From contig CAYSUN010000035.1 in NCBI GenBank assembly GCA_964434235.1, positions 1-12,239 of the forward strand: a stretch of DNA of 12,239 nt, written 5' to 3'. Position 1 is the stretch's first letter, and each line of letters opens with the position of its first letter. The notes below the pieces were generated by a model. That model made no database searches. It was not told the origin of the DNA and was given only the letters and a program-made list of their open reading frames with translations. This DNA is from JABMRF01 sp964434235. GTDB taxonomy: Bacteria; Patescibacteriota; Patescibacteriia; UBA11705; JABHMO01. The position numbers and the translations under genes were made by a program. Below, in pieces: positions 1 through 5,331 of this stretch.

Positions 1-61
1 TAAATTTAGTATAAATCATTAATATTTTACTGTCCAAAGATGTTAAAGAGCCCTACAGGTG

Positions 62-90
62 TTGACATTATTGTGCCAGTATGCTATATT
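62..90 (+). promoter_or_regulatory. Sigma-70-type promoter of the structured ncRNA
   Basis: A consensus -35 TTGACA (62-67) is followed by a 17-bp spacer and a -10 TATATT (85-90). TGC directly before the -10 makes it an extended -10 promoter. Transcription should begin near 96-98. No coding frame with a ribosome binding site follows, so the product is an RNA. The element is 23/29 identical to the promoter at 809-837, including 13 of 17 spacer bases. Confidence 0.88.
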
Positions 91-96
91 ATTTTG

Positions 97-502
97 TTAG
101 TTCTTAAAATTTTCTAGTAGCCTGTACGCCAATGAGCCCATAGCTTAATTGGTAAAGCGAATCATCTAATCATCTTTCGTGACTGGACATTGCCGTTATC
201 TAGTTCTGAGTCTAAGGCTTAGTGACAACGTTGGGGAATCAGTGAGGAGCCTGTGAGCCTTCGGTATGACCCCTAGAACGAATCTTGTCTTTACGAAGAC
301 AAGACATTACTCATGATAATTGGTTATGCCTTTATTATCCAAGTAATAATCGTTCTAAATGCCCTTTGGGCAACGTGCGACCACCACAAAAAGGTCGCCA
401 CTAGGTGGAAGACGGTAACGGAAGTCCAGTCACCCCGCCACGTCGCCAGATAGACCAGAAGCTTCTCAACTTTGATGGAGAAGCTTCTGGTCTCTGGTTT
501 TT
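97..502 (+). ncRNA. Structured non-coding RNA of unrecognised family
   Basis: The stretch lies between a near-consensus promoter and a perfect terminator and has no convincing open frame. Complementary segments predict a compact fold. A 10-bp long-range helix pairs 179-188 with 424-433. Nested just inside it is a 6-bp helix, 193-198 with 416-421. Further in, 214-219 pairs with 256-261 and 274-281 with 350-357. Local hairpins are 283-291/296-304, 332-337/344-349, 361-364/368-371 and 377-382/393-398. The 5' part (141-158) reads like a tRNA D-arm. Length and transcription-unit layout suit a housekeeping or abundant regulatory RNA. I looked for the hallmarks of RNase P RNA, tmRNA, SRP RNA, 6S RNA and group I/II introns and found none convincing. 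It could be a very divergent member of one of these or a new family. The exact 5' and 3' ends are inferred. Confidence 0.75.
452..502 (+). terminator. Rho-independent terminator of the structured ncRNA
   Basis: A perfect 16-bp stem (452-467 with 478-493) with a 10-nt loop is followed by CTGGTTTTT. The stem contains AGAAGCTTCT. It is the longest hairpin in the window and closes the ncRNA unit before the tRNA genes. Confidence 0.9.
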
Positions 503-528
503 CAAGAAAGGCGGAATTTAAGCTCTGT

Positions 529-558
529 TTGATATGCTCAATTAGGGATTAGTAAAAT
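529..558 (+). promoter_or_regulatory. Possible promoter of the tRNA-Lys/tRNA-Gln unit
   Basis: TTGATA (529-534), an 18-bp spacer and TAAAAT (553-558) lie about 40 nt before tRNA-Lys. The match is weaker than the other promoters here, but the strong terminator just upstream means the tRNAs need a start in this gap. Confidence 0.4.
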
Positions 559-599
559 ATCCTGATTGAAATCAAGTAGGTCGAGTTATTTCTTTCCCT

Positions 600-672
600 G
601 GGCTCGTAGCTCAGTTGGTAGAGCAGCGGACTTTTAATCCGCTGGTCGCTGGTTCGAATCCAGCCGGGCTCA
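600..672 (+). tRNA. tRNA-Lys (anticodon UUU)
   Basis: A full cloverleaf is present in 73 nt. The acceptor stem 600-606 pairs with 665-671 with two G-U pairs. The D-arm is GCTC-AGTTGGTA-GAGC. The anticodon stem GCGGA/TCCGC carries the loop CTTTTAA, with anticodon TTT at 633-635. The T-arm is GCTGG-TTCGAAT-CCAGC and the discriminator base is A. The 3' CCA is not encoded, so it must be added by the CCA-adding enzyme. It is 15 nt before tRNA-Gln and probably cotranscribed with it. Confidence 0.97.
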
Positions 673-687
673 CTAGTTTTTTCCCAC

Positions 688-762
688 TGGGGCGTCGTCC
701 AGCGGTAGGATATCGGGTTTTGGTCCCGAGAATCAGAGGTTCGAATCCTCTCGCCCCAGCCA
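688..762 (+). tRNA. tRNA-Gln (anticodon UUG), CCA encoded
   Basis: The acceptor stem TGGGGCG (688-694) pairs perfectly with CGCCCCA (752-758). The anticodon stem TCGGG/CCCGA holds the loop TTTTGGT with anticodon TTG. The T-arm AGAGG-TTCGAAT-CCTCT is canonical. Discriminator G759 is followed by CCA, so here the tail is genomically encoded, unlike the neighbouring tRNA-Lys. Confidence 0.97.
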
Positions 763-763
763 T

Positions 764-797
764 AAAAGTAGTCAATCTCATTGACTACTTTTTCTTT
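764..797 (+). terminator. Terminator of the tRNA unit
   Basis: A 12-bp stem (764-775 with 781-792) and a 5-nt loop TCTCA lead into TTTTTCTTT. It begins 2 nt after the CCA of tRNA-Gln. Confidence 0.9.
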
Positions 798-808
798 ACG
801 CCCAAACA

Positions 809-837
809 TTGACATTATTATACCAACATGCTAATTT
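809..837 (+). promoter_or_regulatory. Extended -10 promoter of the CxxC protein/lipoprotein unit
   Basis: TTGACA (809-814), a 17-bp spacer and TAATTT (832-837) preceded by TGC. Transcription would start near 844, about 29 nt before the first gene. The spacer resembles that of the ncRNA promoter at 62-90 much more than chance would predict. Confidence 0.8.
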
Positions 838-872
838 AACATGAAGTTCCATCAAGCAAAAAGGAGACTGCT

Positions 873-1160
873 ATGGAAAAAATATTTCTACTAAAAAGAA
901 CTGATACAGGTGAATGGCTGACTTTATGGATCGACGGCTGGCACTGTACTCCGTGCAAAAAGCACGCTACGCCGGTCAAGCTGAGTGATCCGCGAGTACA
1001 ACGTTTGCTCGGAATGCCCAGAAATACCTTTGGTTTTATGTCAATAAGAAAATTCCCCACAAACAAGCGGAGAATTGGTCATGAAACAAATCATCTTAGG
1101 ACTTGTGCTAGCTCTTGTGCTCGGCGTCAGCGTTTCCGGATGTCGCTGGATCGCGCCTAA
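873..1160 (+). CDS. Small CxxC protein of unknown function, probably frameshifted near its end
   Basis: The ATG at 873 has a good Shine-Dalgarno AGGAG (862-866) six bases upstream and follows a strong promoter, so the start is firm. The N-terminal half reads MEKIFLLKRTDTGEW and then has a WHCTPCKKH motif, a CxxC with flanking histidines that could bind metal or be redox active. I do not recognise the family. The end is suspicious. As read, the frame runs 80 bases into the following lipoprotein gene and uses many rare-looking codons (AGA, ATA, AGG, CGG). A different frame is open from 989 and reads KYLWFYVNKKIPHKQ before a TGA at 1082-1084. That TGA overlaps the next ATG as ATGA, the usual coupled layout. 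A one-base indel between about 989 and 1020 would explain this, either real or a sequencing error. The true product may therefore end at 1084. Confidence 0.6.
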   Translation: MEKIFLLKRTDTGEWLTLWIDGWHCTPCKKHATPVKLSDPRVQRLLGMPRNTFGFMSIRKFPTNKRRIGHETNHLRTCASSCARRQRFRMSLDRA

Positions 1161-1287
1161 TGCCACAAAAGCGCTAACTGAAGAAAACCAGTACGAAGAA
1201 ATGCAAGGACAAACTAAGCTCCTCGAAGAGCAAAACAAACAGCTGAAACGTATTGCCGACAGTCTGGAAATTATGGCCAAGCAATAA
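1081..1287 (+). CDS. Small lipoprotein with coiled-coil mature part
   Basis: The 68-aa product starts with MKQ and a hydrophobic run rich in Leu, Val and Ala. A lipobox V-S-G-C follows with Cys21 as the expected lipidated residue, so it should be a membrane-anchored lipoprotein processed by Lgt and signal peptidase II. The mature part of about 48 residues is charged and heptad-like (KLLEEQNKQLKRIADSLE), predicting one coiled-coil helix. ATG 1081 is preferred over the in-frame TTG at 1075 because GGAG (1069-1072) is 8 bases before it. It follows the CxxC gene and a terminator closes the unit. Function is unknown; a role in envelope spacing or protein docking would be a guess. Confidence 0.85.
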   Translation: MKQIILGLVLALVLGVSVSGCRWIAPNATKALTEENQYEEMQGQTKLLEEQNKQLKRIADSLEIMAKQ

Positions 1288-1294
1288 CGCACCT

Positions 1295-1324
1295 GACTCG
1301 GACATTGTCCGAGTCTTTCTTTTT
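1295..1324 (+). terminator. Terminator after the small lipoprotein gene
   Basis: A perfect 9-bp stem GACTCGGAC/GTCCGAGTC with the loop ATT is followed by TTTCTTTTT. It begins 8 nt after the stop codon. Confidence 0.92.
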
Positions 1325-1375
1325 AGGCAGAATTATAACAGCGAATCAATTTAAAAACATAACCTGCACACACTC

Positions 1376-1404
1376 TGGACAATTAAGACGACTTAATATA
1401 AAAT
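1376..1404 (+). promoter_or_regulatory. Promoter of the 231-aa orphan gene
   Basis: TGGACA (1376-1381, one mismatch to consensus), a 17-bp spacer and TAAAAT (1399-1404). The expected transcript start near 1411 leaves a leader of roughly 38 nt to the ATG at 1449. Confidence 0.7.
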
Positions 1405-1448
1405 CAATTTACGAGTATATTTCTGACAACCAGAGACCTGGAGGAAAA

Positions 1449-2144
1449 ATGAAAAACAACCTTGCACCGATTAGAGAAGAAACCCGTATGATCATTAGAA
1501 TTTTAAAGGAATTGTCAATTGTTTCGACCTCTCATGTTTTAATAGAATTGAAAGATTGGAACAATCAGAGAAAAACCAATGAAAACAATCCGCGTAATAT
1601 CACTCCAGCAATGTCATTAGATTCACAAACCGTTTGGCAACGTTTTCTAGAAAAAGTCCGCGATAAAGAAAAAGAACTTGAAGTTGAAGAAGGTTATCTA
1701 CCACCTGAAGACTGGTCACAAATAGATAAAATCGGAGAAGGAATTGGCGACATTTTCTCAACAGAAAATGGAGAATTTGATCGTGCTGGTGGACTAGCTT
1801 TTCCATTCGGCACTTTAATCGGCGCTCGAATGTTCGGTCCTCTTGCTGGAATTGGTTGCTATGGCAATGGTGACTGGGAGTTCCCAGTGTTTTTCATTAT
1901 CTATATTGGCACTGATGATCAGTTTCATTCTTACGTTCCAAAAAACGGAAATACTTTCAATCACAACAGCATTCAAGCCTTTGGCAACAGCGATGATGAT
2001 TTTTCTTATCTAACAAGCTGGGCAATAGTCAATGGGTCAAGTGCTGAACTTGATGAAAATATTCTGTTTGAAAACGTTAAACTGATATTCAATGAAAAAG
2101 AAATTCTACTTGATATCGCCGAAAATGTTCATGTTATAAAATAA
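1449..2144 (+). CDS. Hypothetical soluble protein, 231 aa
   Basis: The open frame extends upstream to 1305, but the ATG at 1449 has GGAGG (1440-1444) four bases away and sits behind its own promoter, so this start is chosen. The product begins MKNNLAPIREETR. It has no signal peptide or obvious membrane span. Residues up to about 100 are charged and likely helical. The centre is glycine-rich and aromatic (GGLAFPFGTLIGARMFGPLAGIGCYG) and is followed by a strand-rich part (FPVFFIIYIGTDDQFHSYVP, then GNTFN). The C-terminus is acidic. I do not recognise the family. The pattern of a hydrophobic strand, a GTDDQFH turn and YVPKNGN hints at a small beta-rich domain, but no catalytic signature can be named. 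It is monocistronic, with its own promoter and terminator. Confidence 0.85.
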   Translation: MKNNLAPIREETRMIIRILKELSIVSTSHVLIELKDWNNQRKTNENNPRNITPAMSLDSQTVWQRFLEKVRDKEKELEVEEGYLPPEDWSQIDKIGEGIGDIFSTENGEFDRAGGLAFPFGTLIGARMFGPLAGIGCYGNGDWEFPVFFIIYIGTDDQFHSYVPKNGNTFNHNSIQAFGNSDDDFSYLTSWAIVNGSSAELDENILFENVKLIFNEKEILLDIAENVHVIK

Positions 2145-2160
2145 AACTCACAAGCAAAAT

Positions 2161-2187
2161 GCGTTACTCATAGTAACGCGTTTTTTG
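2161..2187 (+). terminator. Terminator of the 231-aa orphan gene
   Basis: An 8-bp stem GCGTTACT/AGTAACGC with the loop CAT is followed by GTTTTTTG, 16 nt after the stop codon. Confidence 0.92.
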
Positions 2188-2264
2188 TATCTTTAGGCAT
2201 AGTTATTATATGCCTCAAGTTTAGCAGAAAAGTGCAATATGTGTGTGCACATTACCAGTCACCC

Positions 2265-2293
2265 TTGACAAAGGTCTTTGCCTTAGATAAACT
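2265..2293 (+). promoter_or_regulatory. Promoter of the small exported protein gene
   Basis: A consensus TTGACA (2265-2270), a 17-bp spacer and TAAACT (2288-2293). The expected start near 2300 gives a leader of about 45 nt. The preceding 2188-2264 holds no gene or other signal I can see. Confidence 0.78.
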
Positions 2294-2344
2294 TAAATCG
2301 TCCATTTCAAATTACCTTTTCACTGGCAAACAAGGAGAGACGCC

Positions 2345-2650
2345 ATGAAAAAATTACCATTTGTTCTTTTGGGCTTGTTTCTGACCCTTACTTGCGTATT
2401 AGCAGACAACAAGGCCTATGCGCGACTTGATCTGAACCCGAACGGTGAAATCGAATGCATTGAGACTGCTACAGATAAATCTTGCGTCAATTCACAAACA
2501 ATCACAATCGACATAAAAATGTATGAAAAACTACTAGAAGAAAACGAAACTCTTCGTCAAGATATTGAAACTTACAAAGCTCTTGAAGCCTTTTGGGCAA
2601 CAGAGGTGCTGTCAGCGACGCCACAACCCAAGCCATATCCCACAAACTGA
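2345..2650 (+). CDS. Small exported protein with a C-terminal coiled coil
   Basis: The 101-aa product starts at an ATG with AAGGAG (2332-2337) seven bases upstream. Residues 1 to about 20 form a signal peptide (MKKLPFVLLGLFLTLTCVLA), with likely cleavage after VLA or after the later AYA. The Cys in LTLTC is not in a proper lipobox, so a soluble secreted or surface protein is more likely than a lipoprotein. The mature part has two cysteines eight residues apart (ECIETATDKSC), a possible disulfide. A heptad-like helix follows (YEKLLEENETLRQDIETYKALE) and then a short proline-rich tail. The family is not recognised. Like the lipoprotein at 1081, it pairs an export signal with one short coiled coil. 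Confidence 0.85.
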   Translation: MKKLPFVLLGLFLTLTCVLADNKAYARLDLNPNGEIECIETATDKSCVNSQTITIDIKMYEKLLEENETLRQDIETYKALEAFWATEVLSATPQPKPYPTN

Positions 2651-2713
2651 GACTTTCAGGGGCGCCTGTCGCCAACTGGTCAAGTCGCTTTACAATAATT
2701 AACGCTCACTTCA

Positions 2714-2737
2714 CCCGGACATTGTTCCGGGTTTTTT
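2714..2737 (+). terminator. Terminator of the small exported protein gene
   Basis: CCCGGA (2714-2719) pairs with TCCGGG (2726-2731), followed by six T. The loop carries CATTGT. The GGACATTGT core also occurs in the terminator at 1295, although the outer stems differ. Confidence 0.88.
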
Positions 2738-2763
2738 CTTGACAAAACAATGGAGGCTAGACA

Positions 2764-2949
2764 ATGACAAGTCGAGTTGCTACGCCCTTTCACCAAGAAA
2801 CGATTGATACACACAACCAATTAAATCTCCAATTGCGACGACGTGCTTTTTGGATAAATCTATTAACTTTACACTGGCATCTTTTAAAATCAGACCTAGA
2901 AATAATTTCATTCTATAAGACCTTGTTTAAAAAAAGCAAAAAAAAGTAA
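2764..2949 (+). CDS. Small basic protein of unknown function, 61 aa
   Basis: The ATG at 2764 has GGAGG (2752-2756) seven bases upstream and a terminator 11 nt after the stop, which is good evidence for a translated gene despite its size. The N-terminal third is polar. Residues 24-40 are basic then hydrophobic (LRRRAFWINLLTLHWHLL), suggesting an amphipathic or weakly membrane-seeking helix. The C-terminus is very lysine-rich (FKKSKKK). No family is recognised. No clear promoter lies between it and the previous terminator. The TTGACA at 2739 would put a -10 over the start codon, so it may depend on readthrough. Confidence 0.65.
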   Translation: MTSRVATPFHQETIDTHNQLNLQLRRRAFWINLLTLHWHLLKSDLEIISFYKTLFKKSKKK

Positions 2950-2959
2950 TCAAACCAGG

Positions 2960-2984
2960 CGACTCATCAATGAGTCGTTTTTTT
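2960..2984 (+). terminator. Terminator of the 61-aa gene
   Basis: CGACTCAT (2960-2967) pairs with ATGAGTCG (2970-2977), followed by seven T. It faces the minus-strand terminator at 3010-3035, so the two convergent units end about 25 nt apart. Confidence 0.9.
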
Positions 2985-3007
2985 ATCTAAATAAATTTTC
3001 CTAACAG

Positions 3008-3035
3008 AAAAAGCCCGAGAAAATTCCCGAGCTTT
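3008..3035 (-). terminator. Terminator of the radical SAM operon
   Basis: Read on the minus strand, AAAGCTCGGG (3026-3035) pairs with CTCGGGCTTT (3010-3019) over 10 bp including two G-U pairs. A run of T follows. It begins 6 bases after the stop codon of the last gene. Confidence 0.85.
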
Positions 3036-3040
3036 GCACT

Positions 3041-4165
3041 TTATTTTTTCAATCTCTTCAGTACGTTCTCATACAACCCTATCGGGATAGTAACTCCATC
3101 CTTAGGTGGACATTTACAATTAAAGGCATTACAAGAACCGGCTAAATATTTCGACCAAATTTGAGACAAAGGCTCTTCCTTTACGTTTCCAAGCGAATCG
3201 GTCGACCCAGGACACATAACCACGTTGCCGGTCAGAGAAACATACAAACCAGCAGCAATCTGATTACAGGGATGAACCCCCGGTAAAACAGATAGACCTT
3301 CGCGAACAAGCTGAACTTGCGTTTGCACGCCGTGTTTTAGGTTCCACTTATAAATACGTTCCCACAAATCTAACTTACCACTATCAGGAATATCATGTTG
3401 AGCCAGAAAATCGCCATCAATTTGTTTTCCACTGACCATCAAAGCTGCGGTAATCGGATAAATGTTTCTTTTTCGCGACCAAACATAAATATCAAACACC
3501 TCATTAACTGTTAACCGGTTAATGGGATTCGAACACGTAGCTAAACGCGTAGGAACCTCACTCGCAAAGCCAGACTCAACCAAATTGATCAATGCCTGAT
3601 CCCTGACCAACGAATGTCCACTTTTCCCTACACGCAAATCTTGCAGTTTAGGATCGAACGACTGGAACTTCAACATAAAACTCGTTCTCAACCCAAATAA
3701 TTCTTCACACAAATGTTTAGCACTGCGAATTCCGTATTGTCGATTAATAACTCTCGCTCTTTCATCGTCACCCAAAACCTGTCCGGCAGTGAACACGGCC
3801 AGTCCAACACCTCTCTCTGACAGATCTCTGGCAAAACGCAGAAAATTTGAACTTTCCGTTGGTTCGCCTTTGCCACAGATTTTAACTGAACGAAGACCGA
3901 GTTCAATGGCCTGATCAACCACCGCCAACATTTGGGCATAACTCAAATCTCCCGGACAAATCTCATCGATTACATTAACTTTTCGATAACAATCAGGACA
4001 ATTCAGCGAACAATAACGCCCAAAATCAAAGTCCAACATTAACAATCGACCCACATTGTCACGAAGCTCAGCTTCAGTGAAAAACCCCCAATACTGAATG
4101 CGATTATCAAATTCCTGTGGAAATTTATCCGGAAAAACTATCGGGATTTCAGCTATTGTTTTCAT
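3041..4165 (-). CDS. Radical SAM protein with SPASM-like C-terminus
   Basis: The 374-aa product has the radical SAM cluster motif C52-x3-C56-x2-C59 (YCSLNCPDCYRK), which binds the [4Fe-4S] cluster that cleaves S-adenosylmethionine. ICGKGEP (96-102) corresponds to the GGEP motif. Near the C-terminus, C300-x12-G313-x4-C318, then C345, C350 and C352, resembles the SPASM auxiliary-cluster domain (Cx9-15Gx4C) but with fewer distal cysteines than the canonical set. SPASM enzymes typically modify peptides or proteins; the substrate here is unknown. The start is firm: GGAGG (4173-4177) is seven bases upstream, and the ATG overlaps the previous stop as ATGA, so translation is coupled to the other SPASM-like protein. 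The two enzymes differ clearly in sequence and may act as a pair on one substrate. Confidence 0.92.
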   Translation of the reverse strand: MKTIAEIPIVFPDKFPQEFDNRIQYWGFFTEAELRDNVGRLLMLDFDFGRYCSLNCPDCYRKVNVIDEICPGDLSYAQMLAVVDQAIELGLRSVKICGKGEPTESSNFLRFARDLSERGVGLAVFTAGQVLGDDERARVINRQYGIRSAKHLCEELFGLRTSFMLKFQSFDPKLQDLRVGKSGHSLVRDQALINLVESGFASEVPTRLATCSNPINRLTVNEVFDIYVWSRKRNIYPITAALMVSGKQIDGDFLAQHDIPDSGKLDLWERIYKWNLKHGVQTQVQLVREGLSVLPGVHPCNQIAAGLYVSLTGNVVMCPGSTDSLGNVKEEPLSQIWSKYLAGSCNAFNCKCPPKDGVTIPIGLYENVLKRLKK

Positions 4166-5331
4166 TTGAACACCTCCAAATACGGCGGTAGAGCCACCGG
4201 CAGTTCGTGATCATTGTCAGTGTAAAAAACAGAACAAGCACACATCTGAAAATCTTTCACCCACTCTTTATATCTTTTCGAAACAAGAACTTGCTCCAAC
4301 GGCGTTTGAAAAATATTTCCAATTGCCGTAGAATTTCCCGGACAAGGAGTAACCCGTCCATCTGGATAAATCGTCACTGAAAAAATCGGCCGAAGGCACG
4401 GGCCTTGCGAAACCATACGTTGCGCATAGCACGGCTCGTGGATATAACCAAATCTTTTTTCAACTTTCTGTGCCCGCTGAAAAAAATCTCGCGCCTCTGC
4501 AAAACTCAACCCCATTTTCTTTTCTTCTGGCGAAGTTGCCACCTGCATATACTGCTCAGCATACGGGATAATTCCCAGATGACGCATAGCCGGAATAAAA
4601 TCAAATAGCACTCTTTCGACGTTTGATCGAATAACCGGAATTTCCACCCCAAGACGATTTTGCTTTTGCAATCCCAGCTTGAGAGCATAATCCAGCGATT
4701 CCAATGATTTTCGAAAACCATTAATCCTGACAATTTTGTTGTGTTCAAATTCTAGTGTATCTCGCAAGGAAAAAATCAAACTTACCGGAAGTTGATAAAG
4801 TTCATTAAGAATTTTCGACGTCAATAAAGTTCCGTTGGTAAAAATCACCAGCTTGAATCCGTGATTAACCACCAAGCGAATATATTCCATAAAATCCATT
4901 GGATAATCCGGTTTTCGCATGATGAAAAGTTCACCCAGCCCAGCATAACCGATTGTTCGCACTCCGAAACTTTTCAAAGTTCGCAAAACTTCATTCAATC
5001 GCTCCATCGAATAAAATTCTCCGTGATTAGTTTCTTTTTCCTGTTTATCATTGCTCGCATAACAACCAGCACAACGCTGATTGCATCTAGTCGGCAACAT
5101 TAGCCAGGTCAACAAAAGCCTCGGAGCCTTTTCTCGTCCAACCGCCCAACGCAAATTATGTTGACGCGTCAGCTCAGCTTCCTCCGCTGAGAGAAAATCA
5201 TCTCGCAGTTGTGGCATTTCGCGGGATGGTAAATCATTTTCAGGGATTAAGTGTCTGCCGACTATTCGTAAACCGTTTTCATCATCAATCAAAACATTCT
5301 TAAGCATTGACCATTCAATCATGTCGGCCAT
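4162..5331 (-). CDS. Radical SAM/SPASM-like protein
   Basis: The open frame extends to 5472, but the ATG at 5331 has AGGAG (5337-5341) five bases upstream and the longer N-terminus lies inside the preceding membrane-protein gene, so a 389-aa product is chosen. C83-x3-C87-x2-C90 (TRCNQRCAGCY) is the radical SAM cluster motif and YAGLGE (129-134) is the GGE-like SAM-binding loop. FTNG (164-167) is typical of the fold. The C-terminus carries C312-x12-G325-x4-C330 (YPDGRVTPCPG), then C364 and C366. This is a SPASM-like auxiliary-cluster region with a reduced distal part. Known relatives include peptide and protein maturases; which reaction is catalysed cannot be read from sequence. The gene overlaps its upstream neighbour by 17 bp and its downstream neighbour by 4 bp, so all three are translationally linked. 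Confidence 0.92.
   Translation of the reverse strand: MADMIEWSMLKNVLIDDENGLRIVGRHLIPENDLPSREMPQLRDDFLSAEEAELTRQHNLRWAVGREKAPRLLLTWLMLPTRCNQRCAGCYASNDKQEKETNHGEFYSMERLNEVLRTLKSFGVRTIGYAGLGELFIMRKPDYPMDFMEYIRLVVNHGFKLVIFTNGTLLTSKILNELYQLPVSLIFSLRDTLEFEHNKIVRINGFRKSLESLDYALKLGLQKQNRLGVEIPVIRSNVERVLFDFIPAMRHLGIIPYAEQYMQVATSPEEKKMGLSFAEARDFFQRAQKVEKRFGYIHEPCYAQRMVSQGPCLRPIFSVTIYPDGRVTPCPGNSTAIGNIFQTPLEQVLVSKRYKEWVKDFQMCACSVFYTDNDHELPVALPPYLEVFK

Noticed and set aside
411..433. GGAAGTCC near 420-427 as the conserved GGAAAGUCC block of RNase P RNA
   Set aside because: The partner block with ACAGAA and the other conserved RNase P segments are absent, and the order of elements is wrong for a normal RNase P RNA.
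134..450. tRNA gene interrupted by a group I or group II intron
   Set aside because: No 3' tRNA half (T-arm, acceptor complement) and no group I core or group II domain V signature was found downstream.
97..502. tmRNA
   Set aside because: No tRNA-Ala-like ends, no T-arm and no plausible proteolysis-tag reading frame.
600..797. tRNA genes as an attachment site of an integrated element
   Set aside because: No repeated copy of a tRNA 3' end and no integrase is present in the window.
549..815. Open frames on either strand across 549-815
   Set aside because: They lie over the two tRNA genes and their terminator, with no ribosome binding site.
1075..1080. TTG at 1075 as start of the small lipoprotein
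   Set aside because: ATG 1081 is in frame, better spaced from GGAG and gives a more typical signal peptide start.
2739..2767. TTGACA at 2739 as a promoter for the 61-aa gene
   Set aside because: A -10 at the right distance would fall on the start codon and does not resemble TATAAT.
4405..4748. Antisense and shifted frames inside the radical SAM genes (also near 3688-3939, 4861-5103 and 5321-5860)
   Set aside because: They are shadows of genes with clear cysteine motifs, and lack ribosome binding sites or family features.
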